Shown: positions 1 through 8,542 of the stretch, one piece after another | Layout: each line of letters opens with the position of its first letter | How positions within the stretch are numbered: the first letter of the stretch is position 1 | Assembly (NCBI GenBank): GCA_029879555.1 | Contig: JAOUQB010000005.1 | Span: 1 to 22,275 of the forward strand | Direction: 5' to 3' | Source of the DNA: Nitrospirota bacterium | GTDB taxonomy: Bacteria > Nitrospirota > Nitrospiria > Nitrospirales > UBA8639 | DNA: 22,275 nt | Made by a program: the position numbers and the translations under genes | Notes under the pieces: model-generated | What the model was told of the DNA's origin: nothing | Databases searched by the model: none | The model's input: only the letters and a program-made list of their open reading frames with translations

Positions 1-640
1 CTGACTCACTCATCACTTTGGCCATCGCCGATTGTCCTGGACATAGATGCATGATGGATTGTGCCCGGACAATGTGGAACCCAGTGTGTTCCAGTTTTGA
101 TGGAAGGTGTAGAGCATAGCCAGGATTCAATCCGGCATTGAGGAACATCTGGCATATGGCCTCATTCACTCGCGCTTGAGCGCTCTCTACTTCATCTGAC
201 TGCAATTTGGCAGACGTAAAATCCGGTTCCTCAAAGACTGCCCATCCTCCTGGTTTGAGAAGGGAGAACATTTTTTGAAGAATATCCATGTCGGAGTGGT
301 TGTGAATGAGCACGTATCGTCCATGAATCAGATCGAACGTATGAGGCAAAGCCACATCGAGAAATGTGCCTTGATACACCTGAAAGGGTGGAGCCGAAGT
401 GTCTTGAAGATAGCGGGTATTTTTATCAACTCCGACGACCAATCCTGACGGTCCGATACGGTGGCCAAGCCATCGCAGAATTGATCCGGCCCCCGTTCCC
501 AATTCCAAGCAGTGCCAGCCAGGTTGAATCTCCGTTTCTTCCAACAAGGCAATCGTGGTGGCATCGTTCGCGGCTTCCACCATCTGGAGACGGTGAAATT
601 CCTGTTCTTCCGACTTGTGATCAAAAATATATTGACTCAT
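1..640 (-). CDS. Class I SAM-dependent methyltransferase, 3' end outside window
   Basis: This minus-strand frame stays open from the ATG at 640 to the window edge (213 codons), so the C-terminus is missing. The translation starts MSQYIFDHKSEEQEFHRL. It carries a Rossmann-fold motif I (LELGTGAGS, about residues 45-53), an acidic motif II (VVGVDKNTR), and a post-I region ending in FDLIHGRYVLIHN and LLKPGGWAVFEEPDF. These are hallmarks of class I methyltransferases, which transfer a methyl group from S-adenosylmethionine. A purine-rich AAGGGGGA lies 7 bases ahead of the start codon. The fold is clear but the substrate cannot be told from the sequence. The next gene lies on the opposite strand over 800 bases away, so no operon partner is visible here. 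Confidence 0.85.
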   Translation of the reverse strand, partial: MSQYIFDHKSEEQEFHRLQMVEAANDATTIALLEETEIQPGWHCLELGTGAGSILRWLGHRIGPSGLVVGVDKNTRYLQDTSAPPFQVYQGTFLDVALPHTFDLIHGRYVLIHNHSDMDILQKMFSLLKPGGWAVFEEPDFTSAKLQSDEVESAQARVNEAICQMFLNAGLNPGYALHLPSKLEHTGFHIVRAQSIMHLCPGQSAMAKVMSES

Positions 641-1469
641 CCCATGTTCCCCCTTGCGGTTTTGTTGTTTGATTCTCCTCTGAACGACGTCTTTTTTGAC
701 GCAAGATCTGATAGCTCAGGGGTGGTGAACGTTAAACCCTTTGATGGTTTATCTCAAGCGTTGATTGTGTCCTTTGGAAAAGTCCCAGCCATAGTGTTTG
801 GCGTTTATGATTTTGAAGAATTGAAGTGTGAAAAGCCGATTCCATGTATTCAACAGGTTTTTTTGTCTGGCTTTGTTTGCCCTCTTTAAGTCAGGAAAGC
901 GGTACTTCGGATTGTCTGTTCCCAATTTCCTTGTCCGCAGGTTTCGTGAAATAAGTGGAATTACTTAAGCTGAGAGTGGTCATTCAATCTGTGTTGGTTC
1001 ACAAGGCTTGGGCACCTATTTGGAAAAAAGTTTTTTGGCATTCACGTATGGCTTGATAAGAAAATTTTGAAATTTCTCAAGGTTAGGTTTGAAGTTCCGA
1101 TAAGAACCTTCGAAGTTAAAGAATAAAGGCCCCTTCCATGAATAAACTGTGCAGATCGTATTTCAAATCAATGTGCCATGAGGGAAGGTATTCCATGGAG
1201 CCAAGGGAAGAAGGCAGGTCCCAAAAAATTTGGACCAGAAAGAGGTTTTTTTTGAATAACAACCTTCTTGTGGGTCAAATTCCGGCTGCAATCCTGGAAG
1301 GGAATACCCAAGATTTTTTTGAGGCCCGATGAGGAACGTAGATCAAGCTCACGTCATCACTGGTTTATCTGTTTGTGCGTGGATGCAAATAAGCAAATGG
1401 CCAAAAATTTTACTGAACAATTATGTGGGAGAATCTCATACGTTCTCCCGTCAACACGAGGGTTAACAC
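641..1469. other. Long intergenic region and leader of the chemosensory operon
   Basis: This 829-base stretch has no convincing gene. Short open frames on the plus strand (512-889 and 1138-1332) have no recognisable protein features and no good ribosome binding sites. The stretch holds a sigma-28-like promoter at 1077-1103. It also holds an imperfect hairpin at 1217-1236 (GGTCC paired with GGACC, with an AAA/TTT inner stem), followed nine bases later by eight T residues at 1246-1253. If the promoter is real, the chemoreceptor mRNA has a leader of about 360 bases. The hairpin plus T run could be an attenuator-like element inside it, but that part is speculative. Confidence 0.5.
1077..1103 (+). 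promoter_or_regulatory. Sigma-28 (FliA)-type promoter candidate
   Basis: TCAAGGTT at 1077-1084, then 11 bases, then TCCGATAA at 1096-1103. The flagellar sigma-28 consensus is TAAAGTTT-N11-GCCGATAA, so 6 of 8 and 7 of 8 positions agree with exact spacing. It points toward the chemoreceptor/cheR/cheA/cheB operon, and chemotaxis genes are classic sigma-28 targets. The start codon lies 366 bases further on, which is unusually far. No experimental start site is known to me. Confidence 0.5.
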
Positions 1470-3044
1470 ATGGACGAACTTAAAAAGATGCGAAACAAAA
1501 TGCCTGAAGCCAACATGAAGAAAAAATCCGAGAGTTCGGCTAAAGGGCTCAATGTACGATTTCTTATTGGACTGAGCGCCGCCATTGTCGTCGCCATCTG
1601 CGGCGGAGTGTCATGGTTTGTCAATGCCCACAATGTTGAAACGGTCGGGGTTCATAAAGCGAAAGCCCTAGCTGATCAAGTGGTGACGCTGCGGAATTTT
1701 TATACCCAACAGGTGGTGTCTCGTGCCAAAGAAGGGGGGATGAGGATCAATTACGATTGGGATGTGATGCCCAATACGCTCCCACTGCCTGCCACCTTTA
1801 CGAATGTGTTGGGTGAGCAAATTAGAAAAGAAAACCCGGGAACAGCTATCCGGCTCTATAGTCGATACCCGTTTCCTCACAGAAAAGCGACGGAAGTCTA
1901 TGACAAATTTGAATCTGATGCGTTGACGTCGTTGGAACAAAATCCAGCGGTTCCATTTTATCGAGAAGAAGTCATCAATGGGCGATTGTCCATGCGGTAT
2001 GCAACTGCTGACGTGATGACGCAAGCCTGTGTCGATTGTCATAATTCCCATCCCGAAACCCCAAAAGTGGGTTGGAAAGTTGGGGATGTCCGAGGGGTCG
2101 TTGAGGTCATTACCCCAATTGATCAGGTCAACACAGGGTTATTAAATGGGACCATGATTCTGCTTGGCTGTGTGGCGGTCGGGTTGTTAGTCGTGGCCTG
2201 GTTCAGCATTTTCATCATCAAAAAGCCGCTTCACGAAGCCGTCATGGTCTTGTCTGATACCTCAGGACAATTAGCGGACGCGGCTGAGCAGCAGGAGCAA
2301 TCGGCAATTTTGCAATCTGGGTCGGCCAATGAAACCACGGCGACCATGGAAGAGCTTGGAGCATCTTCCGCTCGGATGGCGGAACAGTCGGAAGTGGCGT
2401 CAGCAGGGACGCAGGAGGCCGCGACTCTCACCGAACAAGGATCGGGCATGATTGAACTTGCTCGTGAGGGTATTGATGCCATGTTAGAAAAGGTCGAAAA
2501 AATCGCGGAAGAAATTTTCATTTTATCCGAACACACCAGCCAGATCGAAAATATTACTCGCCTCGTGAGTGATTTAGCCAACCAAACCAACCTATTGGCA
2601 TTGAATGCGGCGATTGAGGCGGTTCGGGCCGGGGAACATGGTAAAGGCTTTGCGGTTGTAGCTGGAGAAATCCGGAAATTAGCGGATCAGAGCAAGGCGT
2701 CGGCTGAGAAAATCAATGTGTTGTTGGTTGATATTCAAAAAACGACCAAATCCACTGTGGCGGTGACTCAAGAGGGGACCAAGACAGTGCAACAAGTGAA
2801 GGTCCATGCTCAAGGCGCCATCGATTCATTTGCGAGCGTCAGGAAAGCGGTGGATGGTGCGTATCAAAGTGCCATGCAAATTACGCTGAATGTGAAACAA
2901 CAAGCCAAAGCGGTGAAACCCGTTATTGCGGCGATGAGTTCGCTCAATTCCGGCGCGAAGGCCACAGCCGAGGGGATTCATGAAACTAAAGAGGGTGTGC
3001 AACGCCTGAAAAAGATTGCTGATACTCTTCAGGCTATGGTGTAA
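1470..3044 (+). CDS. Methyl-accepting chemotaxis protein with DUF3365/Tll0287-type haem-c sensor domain
   Basis: A 524-residue membrane chemoreceptor. A lysine-rich N-terminus is followed by membrane segment 1 (about residues 30-51), an extracytoplasmic domain (about 55-222) and membrane segment 2 (about 224-250). The cytoplasmic signalling rod follows. The sensor domain resembles DUF3365/Tll0287 and contains CVDCH (C187, C190, H191), the covalent attachment motif for c-type haem. This suggests redox or gas (O2, NO, CO) sensing. The signalling hairpin tip is unmistakable ([14 protein letters not shown], then [17 protein letters not shown], about 381-417). The usual EAARAGE reads EAVRAGE. No clear HAMP linker follows segment 2, and no C-terminal CheR-docking pentapeptide is seen. 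The ATG is preceded by GAGGGT at 1459-1464. It is the first gene of the operon with cheR, the cheA fusion and cheB. Confidence 0.93.
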   Translation: MDELKKMRNKMPEANMKKKSESSAKGLNVRFLIGLSAAIVVAICGGVSWFVNAHNVETVGVHKAKALADQVVTLRNFYTQQVVSRAKEGGMRINYDWDVMPNTLPLPATFTNVLGEQIRKENPGTAIRLYSRYPFPHRKATEVYDKFESDALTSLEQNPAVPFYREEVINGRLSMRYATADVMTQACVDCHNSHPETPKVGWKVGDVRGVVEVITPIDQVNTGLLNGTMILLGCVAVGLLVVAWFSIFIIKKPLHEAVMVLSDTSGQLADAAEQQEQSAILQSGSANETTATMEELGASSARMAEQSEVASAGTQEAATLTEQGSGMIELAREGIDAMLEKVEKIAEEIFILSEHTSQIENITRLVSDLANQTNLLALNAAIEAVRAGEHGKGFAVVAGEIRKLADQSKASAEKINVLLVDIQKTTKSTVAVTQEGTKTVQQVKVHAQGAIDSFASVRKAVDGAYQSAMQITLNVKQQAKAVKPVIAAMSSLNSGAKATAEGIHETKEGVQRLKKIADTLQAMV

Positions 3045-3056
3045 CGTGTGGCCTTT

Positions 3057-3968
3057 ATGGAAGGGACTCAAGAAGGACCGACCACGGCGAATCAATCGGT
3101 GGGAGCCGAAACCATTGTGGCGTGGATCGGAGCACGAATTTCTTCCTCTTGTGGCATAACAGTCTCACAGGAAGACACGCACAAATTGAGTCTTCTCATT
3201 CACAATAGGATGGCAGCTCTCTCGGTGAATGATCCCATTCGGTATTTCCAATTAGTGGAATCCCGGTCTGCAGCGGGCGTGGCCGAATGGGAGCACCTCC
3301 TGTCTCGCTTGACGAATGGCGAGACATTTTTTTTTCGTGATAGTGGGCAGATTGCACTGCTTCGAGACCACATCCTTCCTGAGCTGATTGGCCGTAGGAA
3401 CGCCACAAAAACGCTTCGAGTCTGGAGTGCCGGCTGCTCCACGGGTGAAGAAACGTATTCTTTAGCCATGTTGGTGGATCAACTCCTTCCGGATCGGCAT
3501 GATTGGGACATTTCGATTCTTGGAACGGATATCAATGTTCGAGCTCTTCACCATGCACAGCGGGGACAATATGGGCAATGGGCTTTTCGAAAAATTGACC
3601 CGGTATTGCAACAGCGGTACTTCACACAAACAGCGAGTCAATGGATTTTGGAGGACTCGATTCGAGAGATGGTGATGTTTCGACCGTGTAATTTAGTCAC
3701 TGCTACGTTCGACTCATCGGTTTTGGGAATTGATGCATTCGACTTGATTCTTTGTCGAAACGTTTTTTTGTATTTTCATACGGATGCCATATGTCACGTG
3801 ATGAAAAAAATAGCCTCGGCTCTGGTCCGCGATGGGTATTTTCTCACGGGACATGGTGAGTTGCCTCCTCAGACGGTTGGGGATTTGCAAGCGAAAATCT
3901 ATCCGGAATCTGTCATTTATCAACTTCCTCAAACGGCGGGTGCGGTGGCTTCTGGGAGTGGATGGTAG
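3057..3968 (+). CDS. cheR: CheR chemoreceptor glutamate methyltransferase
   Basis: CheR adds methyl groups from S-adenosylmethionine to glutamates of the chemoreceptor rod and so sets adaptation. About 303 residues, normal for the family. The N-terminal helical domain contains TNGETFFFRD (about 86-95). The SAM-binding motif WSAGCSTGEETYSLAML follows (about 123-139), then LGTDIN and AFRKI, and the late motif LILCRNVFLYF. The gene begins almost on top of the chemoreceptor stop codon (TAA at 3042-3044), so it is probably translationally coupled. The start is uncertain: GTG at 3048 would add three residues, and neither start has a strong ribosome binding site. I prefer the ATG at 3057. Confidence 0.93.
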   Translation: MEGTQEGPTTANQSVGAETIVAWIGARISSSCGITVSQEDTHKLSLLIHNRMAALSVNDPIRYFQLVESRSAAGVAEWEHLLSRLTNGETFFFRDSGQIALLRDHILPELIGRRNATKTLRVWSAGCSTGEETYSLAMLVDQLLPDRHDWDISILGTDINVRALHHAQRGQYGQWAFRKIDPVLQQRYFTQTASQWILEDSIREMVMFRPCNLVTATFDSSVLGIDAFDLILCRNVFLYFHTDAICHVMKKIASALVRDGYFLTGHGELPPQTVGDLQAKIYPESVIYQLPQTAGAVASGSGW

Positions 3969-3972
3969 GCAC

Positions 3973-4080
3973 ATGAGCTTCAATGTGAATGCGGGTGTAT
4001 CAGACAACATTTTATTCAATTTCAAGACACCGTTTTTCTTCCGTTTCCGAGAGAATAATGAGTGTCGAGACTGTGGGTGA
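3973..4080 (+). CDS. Possible 35-residue ORF between cheR and the cheA fusion
   Basis: An ATG at 3973 lies five bases after the cheR stop and opens a 35-codon frame ending in TGA at 4078-4080. That is three bases before the ATG of the next gene. A purine-rich GGATGG is eight bases upstream. The peptide (start MSFNVNAGVSDN, end ECRDCG) matches nothing I recognise. The tidy spacing at both ends suggests it could be a coupling peptide or simply a translated spacer. Nothing in the sequence proves that it is a real gene. Confidence 0.25.
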   Translation: MSFNVNAGVSDNILFNFKTPFFFRFRENNECRDCG

Positions 4081-4083
4081 CCC

Positions 4084-7017
4084 ATGCACTGTTCAACTTC
4101 AATTTCGCCAATGACCTCTGGATATCACTTGCTTTTTCATCGACACCGCACTCGGTATGCCTTGCCGCTTGCTTCGGTGAAGGAGATTATTTCCCTTCCC
4201 GAGTTAGTTGCGCGGGACAATATGCCTGAGCACGTTGTGGGGGTCTTTAACTACCATGGGCAATGGGTCCCGGTCATGAACCTGGATAGTCCATTAGGCC
4301 ACGTGTCATTTCGGTATACGATAAGCGACAATGTGATTCTTTTCGAATGGGATGGTTTGATTAGTGGTTTGATTGTCGATGACGCTCAAGATATGTTGGA
4401 TATCCAACCTGATCAGCTGGAAGGCGAATCTCCATTTGGAAGCGATTCGGGGCATTCCCACGCTCTCATTGCTCACGTGGTACCTCATGATGACGGCGTC
4501 ATCAATGTGTTGCATGCACTGCCTTTACCCCAGGATCGAGATGCCATCAGGGAATTTATGCAAACCTTGACCGAATTGCATCAAGATGGGCAGTTGGATA
4601 ACGCACCCAATCTGGTTCGGGGGATGACGTTGTTGGAACAAACCCTCTTGCGTGAGCGGACCACCAACCTCATGGAATCTGAACAAGAAGACCTCTCCGA
4701 GTTTACCCAACTTGTTGTCATTCGTATTAACCAGGAATACTTTGGGATTGATTTAGAGTTGATACGAGAATGTGCTGAATTCCGGCAGATCACCACGATT
4801 CCCGGTTGTCCAGGTTTTGTGGCTGGGGTGATCAATGTTCGCGGTGAGGCGTTGCCGATCATTGATATGCGGTCTGCACTTGATGTGCCCACGCATGAAG
4901 GCGAGAATTTTCACAAGGCAGTGGTTGTTCAATTTGAAAATATTTCGGTGGGCATTGTGGCAGAGGAAATCATTGAGTCCGTTTTCCTTCAAGCGAGCGA
5001 TATGGTGTCTGGTGCCTTGACGGGGAGTGTTAAGGATGAGGGGTATATTCGAGGTATTGCGCAATTCCATGACCAAAAATTCCTGAAGGTGTTGGATTTA
5101 CAAAAACTCCTGATGAGTGGAGAGCTGACGGTTGACCAAACATTTTCTCAAGTGGCCTCTGACCAACAGCCATCTGGCAAAGAAGAAGGTGCTGACCAGG
5201 CTGTGAGTGAGGGGAATGAACTCCAAGACATATTTATGCGAGAGAGCAAGGAATCATTGCGGGATCTCCGTGACTCTATTATGAATTTACGGAAAACCGT
5301 GATTCATTCGAAAGATGATGAAGAGGACTCAGGTCAGGTGATTTTGCAACGAGCCTTCAATCAATCGCATTTTTTGATGAGCGTTGCGCGAATGTTAGGC
5401 GCCAGAAAAATGGAAATTGTGGCTCGGCGAGTCGAGGATCTTCTCCGGGTAGTGAAACAAAAGCCGACTATCCTGACGCCAGAATATGTAAATTTTTTGG
5501 AACAAGGCGTGAACGGCGTCCAGGTTCTTTTTGATGAATTTACCGCCGGGACGGAAACCGATATTGACCCGCTCAAGTTTTTAGATGGAAACACTGTGGT
5601 TGAAGCCGAAATGGCTCATACGCCTGTGCCTGGAGGATTGGAGGACGAGGTCAGCGTTGGGGGGCAGGGGAGTGAGCTGTTAGTGGAGTCCATTCGACTC
5701 GATGCCCTCATGGAGTTGGTTAATGATTTGAAGACAATCATTAGTGGCAGGCAGGAATGCCTTGTTGACACCAGCCACCTGGTGGAGTTTTCCGATACAT
5801 GGAGTCATCGTGTTTTTGAATATCGCGCCATAGGGGTCAAGGGACATCGTTCGAAGCAGGCGATGACGCGGGATGTCATGTCTGAATTTTATAAACAGGA
5901 AAGCCAGCAACTGGCTGTTTTGACGGGAGTTGTGGGTCGTGTGGCTCGAACGATCGCTGATGAACATCAACGGCTGAGCTCCATTTCCGAGACACTGGAT
6001 GAACATATCCGGTCCATGAGGCTTTTGACCTTCTCCTCTTTTTTCCGGCATCTCCCGAAGATGGCGTCTGAAATGGGACGAGAGTTTAGGAAGGAAGTTG
6101 AACTCAGTATTGAAGGTGGGCATATGACGGTCGATATGCAGGTTCTCGAAGATTTAAAAGAGCCGTTACGCCAGCTGATTCGAAACGCGATTCGACATGG
6201 GATTGAATCGCCTCGCGAACGCGTCCAAGCGGGCAAACCCCCCAAAGGGGCTCTTCGACTGTATGCCTTTCAAATGGGCACCTATCTCCTTCTTGAATTG
6301 TGGGATGATGGAAAAGGGTTGGATCTTGAGGCGATTAAGCAAGCGGCAGTGACGAATCAACTCTTTACACATGAAGAATTGGAATCGATGACACTACCTC
6401 AAATTGAATCATTAGTATTCAATCCAGGTTTTTCCACCGAGCCTTCCCGCCAAGGTGCGCTGGAAAATGGTATGGGGTTGGATACGGTGCAGTCAGTGGT
6501 CAAACGTCTCAAAGGTGCGGTGTATGTCGGGTCGACCCAAGGGTCTGGCTGTATGGTTCAAGTGCAATTGCCAGGGCCTATGCCTCCCGTTCATCTGTTA
6601 ATTATTTCAGTCGCTGGTCAGAGGTATGGTATTTCCATTGATCATGTGCAGACGACCACGCACCTTCCGGGAACCGGGTCGCCGATGTCCAGGCCCCAGG
6701 AGTTTCTCGGGGAAAACGGTCAAATGGTTCCCCTTGTGTCTCTAGCTGATATCTTGGAAGTCAAAGAGCAATTTAAGCAGAATGAACTGTGCCCCTGTGT
6801 CGTCATCGTCATTGATGGTAAACCACTTGGATGCCTCGTTGAGGAAATTTTGTCTGAACAAGAAGTGCGCCCTCAACCACAAGGTCTCATTTTAAAAAGA
6901 GTCCGGAATGTGTCCGGGTCGACGATCCTGAATACGGGGGAGGTCTGTCTCATCTTGAATCCGGACGACCTTATACGAACGGCTCAGAAACAATTAGCCC
7001 CTGCTTTCTCCGCCTAA
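4084..7017 (+). CDS. cheA: CheW-CheW-HPt-CheA histidine kinase fusion
   Basis: A 977-residue fusion. Domain order: CheW-like 1 (about 10-150), CheW-like 2 (about 205-355), a phosphotransfer HPt-like domain (about 388-490), a dimerisation helix pair (about 540-660), a kinase ATP-binding domain and a C-terminal CheW-like domain (about 835-970). The ATP-binding domain has an N box RNAIRHGIE near 700, DDGKG at 741-745 and NGMGLD near 785-790. In the HPt domain the phosphorylatable His aligns at H429, but the normal HTLKGSARMLG reads HFLMSVARMLG. The conserved Lys-Gly after the His is therefore Met-Ser. A usual CheA is about 650-700 residues with one CheW-like domain. Here two extra adaptor modules are built in, and no separate cheW is present. 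The protein would sit under the receptor array and phosphorylate a response regulator not encoded nearby. The ATG at 4084 directly follows GTGGGTGACCC. Confidence 0.9.
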   Translation: MHCSTSISPMTSGYHLLFHRHRTRYALPLASVKEIISLPELVARDNMPEHVVGVFNYHGQWVPVMNLDSPLGHVSFRYTISDNVILFEWDGLISGLIVDDAQDMLDIQPDQLEGESPFGSDSGHSHALIAHVVPHDDGVINVLHALPLPQDRDAIREFMQTLTELHQDGQLDNAPNLVRGMTLLEQTLLRERTTNLMESEQEDLSEFTQLVVIRINQEYFGIDLELIRECAEFRQITTIPGCPGFVAGVINVRGEALPIIDMRSALDVPTHEGENFHKAVVVQFENISVGIVAEEIIESVFLQASDMVSGALTGSVKDEGYIRGIAQFHDQKFLKVLDLQKLLMSGELTVDQTFSQVASDQQPSGKEEGADQAVSEGNELQDIFMRESKESLRDLRDSIMNLRKTVIHSKDDEEDSGQVILQRAFNQSHFLMSVARMLGARKMEIVARRVEDLLRVVKQKPTILTPEYVNFLEQGVNGVQVLFDEFTAGTETDIDPLKFLDGNTVVEAEMAHTPVPGGLEDEVSVGGQGSELLVESIRLDALMELVNDLKTIISGRQECLVDTSHLVEFSDTWSHRVFEYRAIGVKGHRSKQAMTRDVMSEFYKQESQQLAVLTGVVGRVARTIADEHQRLSSISETLDEHIRSMRLLTFSSFFRHLPKMASEMGREFRKEVELSIEGGHMTVDMQVLEDLKEPLRQLIRNAIRHGIESPRERVQAGKPPKGALRLYAFQMGTYLLLELWDDGKGLDLEAIKQAAVTNQLFTHEELESMTLPQIESLVFNPGFSTEPSRQGALENGMGLDTVQSVVKRLKGAVYVGSTQGSGCMVQVQLPGPMPPVHLLIISVAGQRYGISIDHVQTTTHLPGTGSPMSRPQEFLGENGQMVPLVSLADILEVKEQFKQNELCPCVVIVIDGKPLGCLVEEILSEQEVRPQPQGLILKRVRNVSGSTILNTGEVCLILNPDDLIRTAQKQLAPAFSA

Positions 7018-7104
7018 GGGGAGCATTCATTGTCCCGAGGACAATAACGCATATTCGTCTATCTATCATCTCTCCCTTTTCTACGCGTTGCCCGCACTCA
7101 CAGT

Positions 7105-7110
7105 AAGGGG
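7105..7110 (+). promoter_or_regulatory. Ribosome binding site deciding the cheB start
   Basis: AAGGGG lies five bases before the ATG at 7116 but overlaps the alternative GTG at 7110, so the ATG is the better start. Confidence 0.6.
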
Positions 7111-7115
7111 TGATC

Positions 7116-8225
7116 ATGCCAAGCGTCGTTGATCCTTGTGTCGGGCAACCGATTCGACTGTTTCTCGTTGGCGAAGCCCTTGCCCCTTTCCAACAGGTCC
7201 TCGCAAAATCCACCGAGATAGAAGTCATAGGAACGGCACGGAATGGGAAAGATGCGCTGGATTTCCTTTCGCAGAAAAACCCTCAGGTCATTTGTACTCA
7301 GTTGGAGATGCCCATTCTGGACGGACTGGATCTCACCAGAGAGGTCATGTCCACGAATCCTCGTGCGATTCTTGTCCTCAGTCGTCTTGATCAACCAGAA
7401 GACCGCGAAAAGACATATCAGCTTTTTGAAGCCGGAGCATTGGATATGTTTCCCTTGCCTGATAGTGAAAGCCTGCACGCGTTCTCTGAATGTGGCCCGG
7501 CTTTTATCAATAAAATCAAAATTCTCTCCGGAGTCGTGGTATTGCGAAAACGACAGATCCTTCCCCGTATGACAATGAAGCCTTACGATTGTATGACGGG
7601 GGAACCAAAGCCAGCCTTCCCTGGGATGGTCGTCATTGGGGCTTCGACGGGTGGGCCTCAAGCCCTGAAAGAAATTTTGTCGCATCTCCCTGTTGGGTTT
7701 CCAGTTCCCATTGTCTGCGTTCAACACATGAGTCAGGGCTTCTTACAGGGCTTGGTCGATTGGTTGGCCCTGGATTGCGCATTACCCATCACCTTTGCCG
7801 AGACCGGGGAAAGGCCTGTGGGAGGAACGGTGTATTTTCCTCCAGAAGGACGGCACGTGAAATTCGATGCTGACGGGCAATTCCTGGTCGTCGATGGGCC
7901 AAAAGTGGATGATCATCTTCCCTCGGTCACGGTGGCTTTCCAATCTGCTGCTTACCGATTTAGGCGCCATACTATCGGGGTGTTGCTCACGGGGATGGGC
8001 CAGGACGGCGTCGATGGGATGGGCGCGATTGCCAAGCAAGGAGGTCTTACCATTGCGCAAAACGAGCAAACGTGTGTGGTCTTTGGAATGCCCCAACGTG
8101 CGATTGAAATGAAAGCTGCTTCCCACATTCTTCCTTTGCAGGATATCGCGTCAATGTTGATCAGTGCCGTTGCTCAATTCGACACGTGTTCGGTAGCTGA
8201 TGTCCCTCAATTCTCATTTACATGA
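7116..8225 (+). CDS. cheB: CheB protein-glutamate methylesterase with degenerate receiver domain
   Basis: CheB removes methyl groups from receptor glutamates, opposing CheR. 369 residues: a receiver-like domain (about 14-120), a linker, and the methylesterase domain (about 170-358). The catalytic triad is intact: S177 in GASTGGP, H204 in VQHMSQG and D297 in GMGQDGVDG. The receiver has lost its chemistry. The phospho-acceptor Asp is replaced by Q62 (VICTQLEMP, where CheB normally has TLDVEMP), the acidic pair DD by G19-E20, and the conserved Lys by L114 (GALDMFPLPD). Phosphorylation by the kinase therefore cannot switch it on in the normal way. It is the last gene of the operon, 98 bases after the cheA fusion. 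Confidence 0.92.
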   Translation: MPSVVDPCVGQPIRLFLVGEALAPFQQVLAKSTEIEVIGTARNGKDALDFLSQKNPQVICTQLEMPILDGLDLTREVMSTNPRAILVLSRLDQPEDREKTYQLFEAGALDMFPLPDSESLHAFSECGPAFINKIKILSGVVVLRKRQILPRMTMKPYDCMTGEPKPAFPGMVVIGASTGGPQALKEILSHLPVGFPVPIVCVQHMSQGFLQGLVDWLALDCALPITFAETGERPVGGTVYFPPEGRHVKFDADGQFLVVDGPKVDDHLPSVTVAFQSAAYRFRRHTIGVLLTGMGQDGVDGMGAIAKQGGLTIAQNEQTCVVFGMPQRAIEMKAASHILPLQDIASMLISAVAQFDTCSVADVPQFSFT

Positions 8226-8542
8226 AGAAACCTCGGTCGTGCAAGGAAGAAGAATGATAGACCCGATCCATATACATGTTTGTGCAAGCGTGTGGTCATG
8301 AAGAAAATGAGATAGGAATCTTTGTCCCACTACGAGTTCAGCTGAGTGCGTGGAGCTGTGGTTGAGTGAAAATCGCGAGGTAAGATGCGGGAAGGGTCCT
8401 TGCCTGTTACAGATTGGTGCTAATGGGACCTGGTATTGAGAGGCGATATGATGGATCTTCTTCTGTTATCGTGAGTGTCGGTTCCCAGGTTTGATGAGCA
8501 CTCCAATCGTGCGTAATGTTAGGGACGACGAATCACGAAACG
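8226..8542. other. Convergent intergenic region
   Basis: About 317 bases between the convergent ends of cheB and the coiled-coil gene. No plausible open frame, no clear stem followed by a T run on either strand, and no repeat was seen. Confidence 0.5.

Noticed and set aside
512..889. Plus-strand frame overlapping the left methyltransferase.
   Set aside because: About one third is antisense to a clear methyltransferase gene; no recognisable features and no ribosome binding site.
1138..1332. 64-codon frame in the chemoreceptor leader.
   Set aside because: No domain and weak initiation; lies between the promoter candidate and the receptor gene and looks like chance.
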